Positions 54,388 to 63,517 of a DNA stretch of 64,000 nt are shown here, piece by piece. Origin of the DNA: Sphingomonas sp. YR710 (lineage in GTDB: Bacteria; Pseudomonadota; Alphaproteobacteria; Sphingomonadales; Sphingomonadaceae); contig NZ_FMZJ01000001.1 of NCBI RefSeq assembly GCF_900101455.1, positions 372,001 through 436,000 of the forward strand. The letters run 5' to 3'. Position 1 is the first letter of the stretch. Each line of letters starts with the position of its first letter. The notes under the pieces were generated by a model. That model was not told the origin of the DNA, did not search any database, and was given only the letters and a program-made list of their open reading frames with translations. A program made the position numbers and the translations under genes.

Positions 54388-55947
54388 TCAATCGTCCGAG
54401 GGCCGGACCTGCGTCGCCGGATCACCGGCGTTCGACGGCTGCCGGTACACGCCATTGGTGAATCGCAGCACCTGGACGCCATTGTCCTGGCACGTCGCCC
54501 AGAGCTGATCGCTACCCACGAAGCGGGGCGGCGAAGTGCACCATTCCGCTGTAAGCTTCGCGGTATATTCGCTGGAGCCGAACACGCCGTTGGCGTGCTC
54601 CGATCCCTGCAGAAGCACATTTTTGCCCGTCTGCGCAGGCGGGTTGTAATAAGCGATCTCGCGAATATCGTTCGGCCCGGTCGTGCCGAACACGCGGATG
54701 CCCGAATTGAAATAACCACAGGCGATCGCAGTCGGCTCATCGCGGCGATCCACGGTGCAGTAATGGCTGTAATATCCCGCGAACAGACCCGTTCCCTTGG
54801 TATCGCTGCTCGCGACCGTGCTGTTCGCCGGCAATTGGATTTCAAGTTGCAGGTTCCGCACGATAACGGGGTTGGTTTCATCGGAAATGTCGATGATCCG
54901 CACCGTGCCAAATTCGTCCGGAGCGATCAGATAGGGGTGCCCGCCCCATGTCACGGGAATGGTCATCTGGGCCGCGCCGGTCGAGTTCCACGAGACTGAG
55001 CCAAGCTCGCGGATGGTTGGCACGGGTGCGCGCCGTTGAATGTCGCTGACGTCGAAAATGCGAATGCCCGCCGGATTCAAGCTCGCGATATAGAGTCTGT
55101 TTCCATCTTTGCTGAACGAAAAGCCGTGATTGAACGTGCCGGTGCTGCCCACGAAGACGATCGTGGGCAGCTTGGGGTTCGATACGTCGATTGCGGTCAG
55201 GACCCCGAGCGCAAAACCGGCAGCCCAATAGGTCATGCCGTCGGGCGACCAGCCGCCTTCGTGGCCCAGGACGTTTGCCGGGATGCTCAGATTGCCGATG
55301 CCGTTCTGGAGCTCGGGCGCTGCGCAGCCCTTGTTGAGGTCATAGACCTCGAAGAAAGCCCCGCCGACCGCGACCCCGCCGGATACGCCGCCGAGCAGTC
55401 CCCGCTTCTCGTTGACTTTCAGGCTTTCCCAGGGGCTCAGCATCGATGCGGTGGTCAGGCGCGTGGCGAAGCGCGGCCGCGCCGGATCGCTCAAATCGAC
55501 CACCTGGACACCAGGCGAGCGTTTCAACAGTCCGGTCAATGTCGTCGCCATATAGGCGCAATTGCGGTAGAAGGGGTTCACCCACGATCCGCCTTCGCCC
55601 TGATATCGACCGACCAGTTCGAGGTTGCAGCGGTAGCCCTGCTTGCTGCGGCCGCTATTGCGATCGGCTAGCGGCACCTGACCTTGCAATCCCGTTTCCG
55701 GCAGCGAGCCGGCGCCGCAATTCGCGTGCGGAATCACGTCGCTGTCGAGCGAGGCCGTCGTGAGTGAAGCCGACGCGGTTTGCCCGGTTGACGACGTGTT
55801 TTGGGTGGAACTGTCGGCGGCGGCGGCGGCGGTGCTGGTATCACCGGCGCTGTTGCTGCTGCTCGACTGGGCCGCGATCAAGGCAATGCCCGATACGGCC
55901 ATGACGGCTGCTGCCGTTCCCACGATAACCTTGCCGGAAAATTGCAT
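54388..55947 (-). CDS. Exported beta-propeller (LVIVD-repeat-like) protein
   Basis: 519 residues. Signal peptide 1-27 (VIVGTAAAVMAVSGIALIAA), then a Ser/Thr/Ala-rich linker (~28-65). Repeating units such as VQVVDLSDPARPRFATRLTT, LTAIDVSNPKLPTIVFVGST, IRIFDVSDIQRRAPVPTIRE and VRIIDISDETNPVIVRNLQL are LVIVD-type blades. Six or more Cys are likely paired. GAGAGAG is just before ATG 55947. With DUF305 it forms a known recurrent pair; the substrate is unknown. Confidence 0.9.
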   Translation of the reverse strand: MQFSGKVIVGTAAAVMAVSGIALIAAQSSSSNSAGDTSTAAAAADSSTQNTSSTGQTASASLTTASLDSDVIPHANCGAGSLPETGLQGQVPLADRNSGRSKQGYRCNLELVGRYQGEGGSWVNPFYRNCAYMATTLTGLLKRSPGVQVVDLSDPARPRFATRLTTASMLSPWESLKVNEKRGLLGGVSGGVAVGGAFFEVYDLNKGCAAPELQNGIGNLSIPANVLGHEGGWSPDGMTYWAAGFALGVLTAIDVSNPKLPTIVFVGSTGTFNHGFSFSKDGNRLYIASLNPAGIRIFDVSDIQRRAPVPTIRELGSVSWNSTGAAQMTIPVTWGGHPYLIAPDEFGTVRIIDISDETNPVIVRNLQLEIQLPANSTVASSDTKGTGLFAGYYSHYCTVDRRDEPTAIACGYFNSGIRVFGTTGPNDIREIAYYNPPAQTGKNVLLQGSEHANGVFGSSEYTAKLTAEWCTSPPRFVGSDQLWATCQDNGVQVLRFTNGVYRQPSNAGDPATQVRPSDD

Positions 55948-56297
55948 GTTCTCTCTCCATAGGGCCCAGCATCGACAGGCTGGATTGCTTCCGTGCATTG
56001 CGGATCACACTCACCCACTTGGCGCCAGTGGTGCAATGCTGTGCCCCACTATTTGTGGTAATATTTCAAGGTGTGGAAGAAATAATCTCAGTATTACTAC
56101 ATAATAAAATTTGGTAATAGATTATGATCGACGGAATTTGTTCATCTATGCTAAAAAATTAACAATATTAGAAATTTTATGTGCACAATGAGGCGCAATC
56201 CCCCAGCAATACCGGGGGATTGTTTATTCCAAGTCGTAAATGCGCCTAATAATATTTTTAATTAGGAGCGCATTGCCAATTCGAAGAAACTGGCGCG
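55948..56297. other. AT-rich 350-nt spacer with one hairpin
   Basis: No gene is visible. 56090-56180 is strikingly AT-rich for this genome. CAATCCCCC (56196-56204) and GGGGGATTG (56214-56222) form a 9-bp hairpin followed by TTTATT on the plus strand, a terminator-like shape just beyond the TonB receptor stop. Promoters of the beta-propeller operon should lie at its left end. Confidence 0.55.
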
Positions 56298-58787
56298 TTA
56301 GTTCCAGGTGCCGCTGCCGAAATGGATCCGCAGGCGTGCGCCGTAGAACCTGGGCCGGCCAAGGCTGCGCGAATCGTAGCCGAGGCTTCCAAGGAGGCCG
56401 TTGGTCGACACGACCGTGTTCTGGTTGGTCACATTCTGTGCCCAGAGGCCAAGGTCGAGCGGTCGTCCCGCGATGGAGGACCAGTCGAGGAACAGGTCCA
56501 ACTGGTTGACCGCGGTCGCCAGCGGGCCGGTGGCCGCAGTCTGATACCTGTCGACGTGGCGATACGTCGCACCAAGGCTGAGGTCACCGGATTCTTTCGG
56601 AATGGGAACCAGTAACGTGCCGGTGATCGCGGCGGACAATTTAGGCGAATATGACAGTACGCCTCCGGCCTGTGCCGACAAGCTGGCGACATAGCCGAAA
56701 TCCAGAATATTCTGTGGCACGGTCAGGTCTTTTACTTTGGTATTCAGGTAGGTCACCGTCCCGTTCAGGCGAAACCGATGGTAAAAGGTAAGTGTCGAGT
56801 CCAGTTCGGCGCCATAAATGTGCGAACTGCCTGCATTGATGATCGTCGTCGTGAGCGGCAGCGGCCGGTTGTCGGTGGGATTGGCGTCGATCAGCGAGGC
56901 CTGAATTTGCTGGTTGGCAAAGTTCGAGTAAAAGCCTGCCACGTTGAAGGTCCCCGAAATCGGTCCGCGGAACTGCGTTTTGAGGCCTATTTCATAGCTA
57001 TCGAGCTTTTCCGCATCGTAGCCGTTGAACCCCGGCTGGGCCGTCGCAACCACGCCGCCCTGGCGATAGCCGCGCGAGTAGGTTGCGTAGGTCATGATCC
57101 CCGGCGAAAGGTCGTAGGCGACGTTGAGCGTCCAGGTCGGCGCCTCGGTCGTGCGGCTGTCCTGATAGGCGCAATTCGTCAGGCCGGTGTAGCCGGGACC
57201 GCAGATGCGACCCTGTGGCGCGACCAAGTCGACCGGATTGAGGGGAGTCGGATCCGGGGTGAAGATCACCGACTGCAGCTGCGAATAGACCTCCGATTTG
57301 TCTTTCGAGTAGCGAATCCCGGCGGTCAGATGCAGAGCGTCCGTCAGATCGTAAGTTCCCTGGGCGTAAATGCCCAGATTGGTAAACTTCGTCGATAATG
57401 TCGTGTCGTTCAACGAACTTGCCGGCGAGGCCAGGCAGCGGACATTGGCGATGTCGACATCGACATTACAGATGGAGCCGAACGAGGGAGAGTAGTTCCG
57501 CAGGCGCTTCGGAGGCGTGCTCTTCTCGAAATAGGTTCCGGCTTGCCATTTCAAACGGCCCGACAAGGACGTGCCGCTAACCTGAAACTCCTCAGTGAAA
57601 TTGCGCTGCCAGTTGCTATATTGACCTTCTGGAAGATTGTTCTGCGGCGTAAATATAAAGGTGTCCGGCGGAAAAAAGTTGAGCGGCCCGAGCAGGGTGG
57701 TCGGCCATGTTCCGCCGATCGTCGAGGCCTCAAATTTCTGTCTCGAGTCCGAATAAGAGAAGATATTCTTCAGGCGTAGGTTGTCGCTGATCTGGAACGT
57801 CGTGTGATTGATAAGCTGATAGACCTTCGTGTAGGCTTGTGGGGTCTTTGCATAAGATGCGACCTGATAGAAATCGCCGCTCTGCTGCAAGCGCTGCACG
57901 TCGCCGGAAGCAAAGGCCCCAAATCCGACGGCCGGGTCAGCGGCATAGACTTGCACTTGTTCGGGCTGGTGATCGGTGAAGAAATAAGAGCCGACCGTGT
58001 AGTTCTCGATATCCGGAGTAATCTCCCATAGCGCGCTTCCGCGAACGGCGATGTAATCGACATCGGCGAAACGGCCGGTGCCAACGCCGGTGACGTTCTT
58101 GATCACTCCGTCGCGCTTCATATGATCGACGCCGAAGCGCAGCTTGAAGGTTGAAGAAACAGGGATGTTGATGACACCCTGAATGCGATGCATGGCATAG
58201 TTGCCGTAGCTGCCTTCAAGATAGCCTTCGAATTTGTCGGTAGGGCGCTTCGGCTGCAGCAGGACGGCACCGCCGGTCGTGTTGCGTCCGAACAGGGTTC
58301 CTTGTGGCCCCTTGAGGACCTGAACATTCTCGAGGTCGAAAAGATTGCTGGGATTAGCGCCCTCGCCCGAACCCGTGAACTGATTGCCGCCCCGCGGCGC
58401 CACAACCTCTGCGAAATAGCTGCCGACGGTCGCTGAAGTGCGCAATTCCTGGCTGAAGCCACGAATGGCAAAGGACGTTTGTTCCGAACTGTAGCGCTGG
58501 TTCGCCGTGAGCCCGGGGACATATTTCGTCAGGTCGGCGGCATTGGTGATATTGTACCTGGCAAGTTCCTTATTGGATACGACATTCAACGAGATCGGCA
58601 CATCCTGGGCAATTTCGTCTTGGCGGCGTGCCTGAACGATGATTTCCTCGGTCTCGCCGTTCGATTTCTGCGCCGAGGAATCCCCCGTATTGTCGGCCCC
58701 CTTCGCGGCCCACGCTTCGCCCCCCCCGACAACGGCGACTGCGGCCACTCCCGCAACAAGGATAAACCTGAATTGTACTTTCCTCAT
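56298..58787 (-). CDS. TonB-dependent outer-membrane receptor
   Basis: 829 residues. Signal peptide 1-27 (ILVAGVAAVAVVGGGEAWA). TonB-box-like EEIIVQARRQDE, plug domain with VPISLNVVSNKELARYNITNAADLTKYVPG and VQVLKGPQGTLFGRNTTGGAVL, and a beta-barrel ending in the usual aromatic strand (FYGARLRIHFGSGTWN). It resembles receptors for non-siderophore ligands in sphingomonads, though the ligand is unknown. Neighbours are the beta-propeller pair and an amidohydrolase, so uptake of an aromatic or terpenoid compound is possible. Confidence 0.95.
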   Translation of the reverse strand: MRKVQFRFILVAGVAAVAVVGGGEAWAAKGADNTGDSSAQKSNGETEEIIVQARRQDEIAQDVPISLNVVSNKELARYNITNAADLTKYVPGLTANQRYSSEQTSFAIRGFSQELRTSATVGSYFAEVVAPRGGNQFTGSGEGANPSNLFDLENVQVLKGPQGTLFGRNTTGGAVLLQPKRPTDKFEGYLEGSYGNYAMHRIQGVINIPVSSTFKLRFGVDHMKRDGVIKNVTGVGTGRFADVDYIAVRGSALWEITPDIENYTVGSYFFTDHQPEQVQVYAADPAVGFGAFASGDVQRLQQSGDFYQVASYAKTPQAYTKVYQLINHTTFQISDNLRLKNIFSYSDSRQKFEASTIGGTWPTTLLGPLNFFPPDTFIFTPQNNLPEGQYSNWQRNFTEEFQVSGTSLSGRLKWQAGTYFEKSTPPKRLRNYSPSFGSICNVDVDIANVRCLASPASSLNDTTLSTKFTNLGIYAQGTYDLTDALHLTAGIRYSKDKSEVYSQLQSVIFTPDPTPLNPVDLVAPQGRICGPGYTGLTNCAYQDSRTTEAPTWTLNVAYDLSPGIMTYATYSRGYRQGGVVATAQPGFNGYDAEKLDSYEIGLKTQFRGPISGTFNVAGFYSNFANQQIQASLIDANPTDNRPLPLTTTIINAGSSHIYGAELDSTLTFYHRFRLNGTVTYLNTKVKDLTVPQNILDFGYVASLSAQAGGVLSYSPKLSAAITGTLLVPIPKESGDLSLGATYRHVDRYQTAATGPLATAVNQLDLFLDWSSIAGRPLDLGLWAQNVTNQNTVVSTNGLLGSLGYDSRSLGRPRFYGARLRIHFGSGTWN

Positions 58788-59155
58788 GATATCTCCTCTT
58801 CCCGTTATTATCTCGCGTGTATTTCACGTGTTTTTTGATTTTTGGCTCAGTTCAATCACTCGACGGCCGGTACCGTTCGCTAGTGGCCAGGATTTCCCTT
58901 TAAGAACTCTGACAGGGCTGAATTCCAGAAGAAATATTCAGCATTATTTCGATATCGTAGATTTCCGACTGTCAACTGATCGAGGATTAGTGATGATTGT
59001 AAGAAAATTGGCTAAAGCAGCGAAGAAAAATGAAAATAACAATATAGAATAAATTAGCGAATTGCATTCGGGGAGCGCCAGCGTGGCCCCCCCCCCGCCC
59101 CGACGAGCAGCGGCAAATTCCTGCCGCCGCCAGATCGGTTCTGTTCGTCAGCGCA
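58788..59155. other. 368-nt spacer with AT-rich part and a 10-C tract
   Basis: 58970-59055 is AT-rich; a run of ten C lies at 59087-59096. The left part presumably holds the TonB-receptor promoter. No riboswitch (for example a cobalamin box) and no small gene could be recognised. Confidence 0.5.
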
Positions 59156-60538
59156 TCAGGCGTGGACCCGTGCCCGCCACAGATCTTCCTGCAGCATGCC
59201 ATCGATCTCCGGCATGCGCTCCTCGCCTTCCGGTTCGGCGAGATATTGGCCGCGCGTGTGGAAGTGCGCGATCAGTTCTTTGCTAAGCGGCTCGTGCTTG
59301 CCGAATATTGCCTCCAAAGGCACGCCGATCCTGGCCGCGATCGAGTCGAGCTTTGCCTTGTCCAGGCCGAGCGCATTGATAGCGTTCTGGCCCATGATAC
59401 CGATCGCCTCATCCCTGGGGATGTTGCCAAGCGCGTCACGCAGCCACTCGATCGTATTGGGCCAGGTGCCCTCGCCATGCGGATAGTCGCGTCCGAACCC
59501 AAGTCGGCTGATGTCGAGGTCGTGACGCATTGCGACCTCGCACCTGCGGATGAACGAGAGGCCGTTGAAGCAGTTGGTCGTCCAATATTCGCTCGGCTTG
59601 CGCCTGGCCGGCAGGACGTCGCGGTGTGCCTCGAACTGTTCGTCGAGATAGTTGAAGACGCGGCCCATCCAGTCACCGTAGATCTCACTAAGCACGAGCT
59701 TGAGGCGGGGGTAGCGATCGAACACGCCTCCCATCATCAACTGCCACATGGCGCGGCGTGGCTTGACGCTTGCGAAGACCTTGCCCTCGAAGAACTGCTT
59801 CGAAAGCTTTTCGATCGCGGTCGCAACATCGGACTGTTCTTCGCGGATGGTCTGGCCAATGCGGTGAAACATCGCGCCGAGCTCGCCCTGACGTTCGCCC
59901 TGGCCGGCATGCATCCAAAGCAATATCCCGCGTTCCTCGCAGCGCGCCCAGAACGGATCCCAATATTTGTCGAACAGCGGTGGTTGGCCAGGATAAGTGG
60001 TGAAGCCGGGCAGAGTGGTCGCCTTGAAACCATGATCGGCGATCCAGTCGAGTTCCTCGATGAGTTCGTCGACGCTACGCCATGGCGCAGAGCCGAGGAT
60101 GCCGATCAGATAGAGCCGGTCAGGCTCGGAACCAAAGGTGTCGTACAGCCAGCGGTTATAGGCCTTCACGCCCGCGTTGCAGCGATCCATGGTATGATCG
60201 CGATTCGACGACTGGTAGAACAGGCCGGTTGCGCGCGGGTCGCCACTATGGATGAACTCGGCGGCGATGCCTTCGCGATCCATTTCCTGCATACGGATCT
60301 TGTGATCCCAGACGCCGAGCCCGTAGCCGTTACGTACCGCGCCATCATGGTCATAGATGTCGTAAAGATCGGCATTGTGCATGCGTTTGAAGAAGTGACT
60401 GCTCACACCGATGAAGTCGCTGTTTTCCTGGTTCAGTACAGGCAGGAAGTCATGATAACGCTTGTCCAGGTATTTCGGCCAGGCATCTGGGGGCATTTGT
60501 GCGTGCCCGTCCATCGAAACAATCGTGAGCCTTTCCAT
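59156..60538 (-). CDS. Amidohydrolase (ACMSD-like, PF04909 type)
   Basis: 460 residues. Metal-dependent TIM barrel. VSMDGHAQMP near the start has one His of the usual HxH. ILLWMHAGQGE supplies a later His, and GFGRDYPHGEGTWPNT matches the D-Y-P-H-x(3)-T-W-P signature of this amidohydrolase/decarboxylase group. The reaction is unknown; relatives act on carboxylated or ring-fission products. ATG 60538 is used; TTG 60544 is possible. Its 3' side faces the TonB receptor, so a shared catabolic role is inferred. Confidence 0.9.
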   Translation of the reverse strand: MERLTIVSMDGHAQMPPDAWPKYLDKRYHDFLPVLNQENSDFIGVSSHFFKRMHNADLYDIYDHDGAVRNGYGLGVWDHKIRMQEMDREGIAAEFIHSGDPRATGLFYQSSNRDHTMDRCNAGVKAYNRWLYDTFGSEPDRLYLIGILGSAPWRSVDELIEELDWIADHGFKATTLPGFTTYPGQPPLFDKYWDPFWARCEERGILLWMHAGQGERQGELGAMFHRIGQTIREEQSDVATAIEKLSKQFFEGKVFASVKPRRAMWQLMMGGVFDRYPRLKLVLSEIYGDWMGRVFNYLDEQFEAHRDVLPARRKPSEYWTTNCFNGLSFIRRCEVAMRHDLDISRLGFGRDYPHGEGTWPNTIEWLRDALGNIPRDEAIGIMGQNAINALGLDKAKLDSIAARIGVPLEAIFGKHEPLSKELIAHFHTRGQYLAEPEGEERMPEIDGMLQEDLWRARVHA

Positions 60539-60631
60539 CTGCAATCCATCCTTTCTTTATAGTGTGTGACATCGGGCGCCGTGGTGTCTGCCAGCGGGCG
60601 TCTGAGGCGAATCCATGTTGTCGCCGTAACC

Positions 60632-60645
60632 GTACATCAATGTAC
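60632..60645. promoter_or_regulatory. 14-bp palindrome, candidate TetR operator
   Basis: GTACAT-CA-ATGTAC, exact arms, in the divergent interval between the amidohydrolase and the export operon. About 25 nt before the TetR-like relic. Confidence 0.5.
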
Positions 60646-60669
60646 ACTTAATGAGGTAGATGTCCATGT

Positions 60670-60870
60670 GTGTTTTTCGGGGCAGCCAATTTCGTGGAGG
60701 ACGGAACTTCGTCGCGCCTCGATGTCCGGTTGCGCGCGGCTGTCCGTAAGCTGCTCGCCGAGGCTGGTTCCAGCGCCATCACGCGCATTTTTGCACAGGT
60801 GATCGACTATCGCGAATGGCCGATGCGACCGGATGATTACGTAGATCGCTCAGGCGCTTTGGCGGGTTAG
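60670..60870 (+). pseudogene. Relic of a TetR-family regulator gene
   Basis: Only the segment RLRAAVRKLLAEAGSSAITRI (residues ~20-40) resembles the first helices of a TetR HTH; the rest (DYREWPMRPDDYVDRSGALAG) does not, and the frame stops after 66 codons. The start would be GTG. Export operons of the TolC-HlyD-ABC type are often led by a tetR gene, so I read this as a decayed copy. It could equally be non-coding. Confidence 0.35.
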
Positions 60871-60956
60871 ATCGCAGTCAAAGCGGCCAATCTGTCGAGG
60901 ACATGGGGCCGGATGCAGAAATGGAGGGATGTCGCAGAGCCAGGCGAGGAAATTGC

Positions 60957-62447
60957 ATGCGAAGATTGAACATGGCCGCAGAGATGACGCAGGTGTCGGG
61001 CGTCCGTTCGTTCGGCATTGTCCGCAAGCTGGGCTTCGCCTTTGGTCTGCCGGGATTCCTCGCCGGGTGCAGTTTTGCCCCATCCCATATCAGACCGGCC
61101 CAGCCAGTGCCCCAGACCTTTGCGGAAACCGCCCCGCCGGGCGTCTCGATTGCTCGGATCGGCTGGCAGGACTTCTTCCGAGAGTCCCAGCTGCAATTCT
61201 TGATCACACAGGCGCTGGCGAACAATCGCGAGATCAGGGTCGCGACAGGGCGGGTCGCAGAAGCGCGGGCATCCTGGCGCATCCAGGGGGCCGCGCTATA
61301 TCCCCAGTTCGATGCGGTAGCGACAGGAACCCGCGGCCGAACGCCTGCCGATCTTTCGGCGACCGGCCAGGCGGCCACCGGTAACCAGATCTATGCGCAA
61401 CTCAGCGCGAGTTGGGAAATCGACTTCTGGGGACGTCTGCGCAACCTGAACGATGCGGCACGGGCACAATATCTGGCGACCGAGGAAGCCCGGCGCGCGG
61501 TCGCGACCGATCTCATCGCGCAAGTCGCGAACGGCTACCTGATCGAGCGCGAATATGAAGAGCGCGTCGCGATCGCCCAACGGACGATCGCGACGCGCGA
61601 GGAATCGCTGCGGATCGTGCGGCGGCGCTATGAGGTCGGCGCTGGCTCGAAGCTCGACATGGCGCAGGCGCAAACCCTGCTGGCGCAGGCGCAGACTACG
61701 TTGCAGGCGCTCGACCAGGATCGCGCCATCAATCGCAACGCTCTCGCTTTGCTGGTGGGGCAACCCGTGGAGATTGCCCCCGGGCCGCTTGGTCTCACGC
61801 AGGCGAGCCCCGAATATATCCTGCCGGCGGGGCTACCTTCCGAACTGCTCGTAAACCGCCCTGATATCGTCGAGGCCGAATATGCGCTGCGTGCCGCCAA
61901 TGCGAATATCGGTGCCGCCCGCGCCGCCTTTTTCCCGAATATCAGCCTCACCGGCGCCTTGGGTACGGCGAGCAGCGAACTGGGGGGCCTATTCAAGGCG
62001 GGGAGCGGAGCATGGAGCTTCACGCCCACGATGTCGGTGCCGCTGTTCAACGCCGGCCAGCTCAGAGCCGACGTCGATGTTGCCAGGGCCCGTCGTGACA
62101 TCGCCGTTGCGAACTATGAGCGGACCGTTCAGTCCGCCTTCCGCGACGTATCCGACGCATTGGTCCGTCGCCGGCAGCTGGGGCTGCAGATCGAGAGCAT
62201 GCGAACCATGCTGGAGGCGACGCGGGAGCGCGCCCGCCTTGCCCAGTTGCTGTTCGACAATGGCCGCTCCGCATATCTGGAAGTGCTCGACGCACAACGC
62301 GATCTCTTCGCGACCGAGCAGTCGCTGGTTCAGCTGCGCAGGGCGGAGCTGGCCAGCATCATCAGCCTCTATGCCGCCCTTGGCGGGGGTTTCCTGGCAA
62401 ACCCGGCTTTCGACATCAACGCACAAAACAGGAGCCCGGCACGATGA
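60957..62447 (+). CDS. Outer-membrane efflux factor, NodT family lipoprotein
   Basis: 496 residues. Lipobox LAGC after a hydrophobic stretch (LGFAFGLPGFLAGC). OMF repeats: SWEIDFWGRLRNLNDAARAQYLATEEARRA and a second one, with LLVNRPDIVEAEYALRAANANIGAARAAFFP, the NodT signature. It forms a TolC-like trimeric channel. ATG 60957 has GAGGAA seven nt upstream, so starts further upstream are rejected. It overlaps the adaptor gene by 4 nt. Confidence 0.95.
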   Translation: MRRLNMAAEMTQVSGVRSFGIVRKLGFAFGLPGFLAGCSFAPSHIRPAQPVPQTFAETAPPGVSIARIGWQDFFRESQLQFLITQALANNREIRVATGRVAEARASWRIQGAALYPQFDAVATGTRGRTPADLSATGQAATGNQIYAQLSASWEIDFWGRLRNLNDAARAQYLATEEARRAVATDLIAQVANGYLIEREYEERVAIAQRTIATREESLRIVRRRYEVGAGSKLDMAQAQTLLAQAQTTLQALDQDRAINRNALALLVGQPVEIAPGPLGLTQASPEYILPAGLPSELLVNRPDIVEAEYALRAANANIGAARAAFFPNISLTGALGTASSELGGLFKAGSGAWSFTPTMSVPLFNAGQLRADVDVARARRDIAVANYERTVQSAFRDVSDALVRRRQLGLQIESMRTMLEATRERARLAQLLFDNGRSAYLEVLDAQRDLFATEQSLVQLRRAELASIISLYAALGGGFLANPAFDINAQNRSPAR

Positions 62448-63517
62448 ACATGCCCCCGCAGAAATGGCTCATCCGGGGCGGTATCGCTCTTGTGCTCGTG
62501 CTGACAGGCGTTGTCCTCTGGTATCTGATGAAGCCGGCCGGGCTGCCCGATGGCATCGTCAGCGGCAACGGCCGGATCGAGGGGGTCGAGGTCGACATCT
62601 CCGCCAAGACCTCCGGACGTATTCGCGACATCGTCGCCAATGAAGGCGACTTCGTGAAGGTGGGGCAGGTCGTGGCGCATATGGACATCGATGTCCTCAA
62701 GGCCCAGCATTCGGAGGCGCAAGCCCAATATGCGCAGGCGCTCAACGCCGTCGGCACCGCGCAAAGCCAGGTCGCACAGCGCGAGAGCGAGCGGGCCGCA
62801 TCGTTGGCGGGGCTCCGCCAGCGTCAGGCCGAACTGAATGCGGCGCGCAAACGGCTCGGGCGCTCCGAGACGCTTGCGCGGGAAGGGGCAACGCCCGTCC
62901 AGGAGCGTGACGACGACGAGGCTCAGGCGGAGGGCGCAAGTGCCGCCGTCGAAGCCGCGAGGGCTCAACTCGCGGCGACCGAAGCGGCGATCGGAACCGC
63001 GCGCAGCCAGGTTATCGGCGCGCGTTCCCAGGTCGATGCCGCGCGCGCGACGATCGAGCGGATCGACGCCGACATTCGCGACAGCGACCTGAAGGCGCCG
63101 GTCGATGGTCGCATCCAGTATCGCGTCGCCCAGCCCGGCGAAGTGGTCGCAGGGGGCGGGCGTGTTCTCAATCTCGTCAATCTTGGCGACATCTACATGA
63201 CCTTCTTCCTTCCCGAGACCGTCGTCGGGCGGATCGCGATGGGAACAGAGGTGCGGATCGTGCTCGACGCAGCGCCGAACTACACGATCCCGGCGACAAT
63301 CTCGTTCGTCGCCGATGTGGCGCAATTCACCCCGAAGACGGTCGAGACCGCCAGCGAGCGACAGAAGCTGATGTTCCGCGTGAAGGCGCGGATCGATCCG
63401 AATCTGCTTCGCAAGCATCTTGCCCAGGTGAAGACCGGTTTGCCCGGCATGGCCTATGTCCGCGCCGATCCGAAGATCGCCTGGCCCGCTTCGCTGACCG
63501 AGAACCTGGTGCGATGA
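62444..63517 (+). CDS. HlyD-family efflux adaptor
   Basis: 357 residues. One N-terminal membrane segment ([18 protein letters not shown]). Lipoyl half-motifs [36 protein letters not shown] and [30 protein letters not shown] flank a long coiled coil (~75-210). It links the inner-membrane ABC exporter to the NodT-type channel. It overlaps both neighbours by 4 nt, so translation of all three is coupled. Confidence 0.95.
   Translation: MNMPPQKWLIRGGIALVLVLTGVVLWYLMKPAGLPDGIVSGNGRIEGVEVDISAKTSGRIRDIVANEGDFVKVGQVVAHMDIDVLKAQHSEAQAQYAQALNAVGTAQSQVAQRESERAASLAGLRQRQAELNAARKRLGRSETLAREGATPVQERDDDEAQAEGASAAVEAARAQLAATEAAIGTARSQVIGARSQVDAARATIERIDADIRDSDLKAPVDGRIQYRVAQPGEVVAGGGRVLNLVNLGDIYMTFFLPETVVGRIAMGTEVRIVLDAAPNYTIPATISFVADVAQFTPKTVETASERQKLMFRVKARIDPNLLRKHLAQVKTGLPGMAYVRADPKIAWPASLTENLVR

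Noticed and set aside
58788-59155. Cobalamin or other riboswitch before the TonB receptor
   Set aside because: No B12-box-like or other known aptamer core could be recognised in this spacer.
60903-60956. Upstream start of the NodT-type channel at 60903
   Set aside because: The ATG at 60957 has a good GAGGAA ribosome site and leaves a normal lipoprotein signal.
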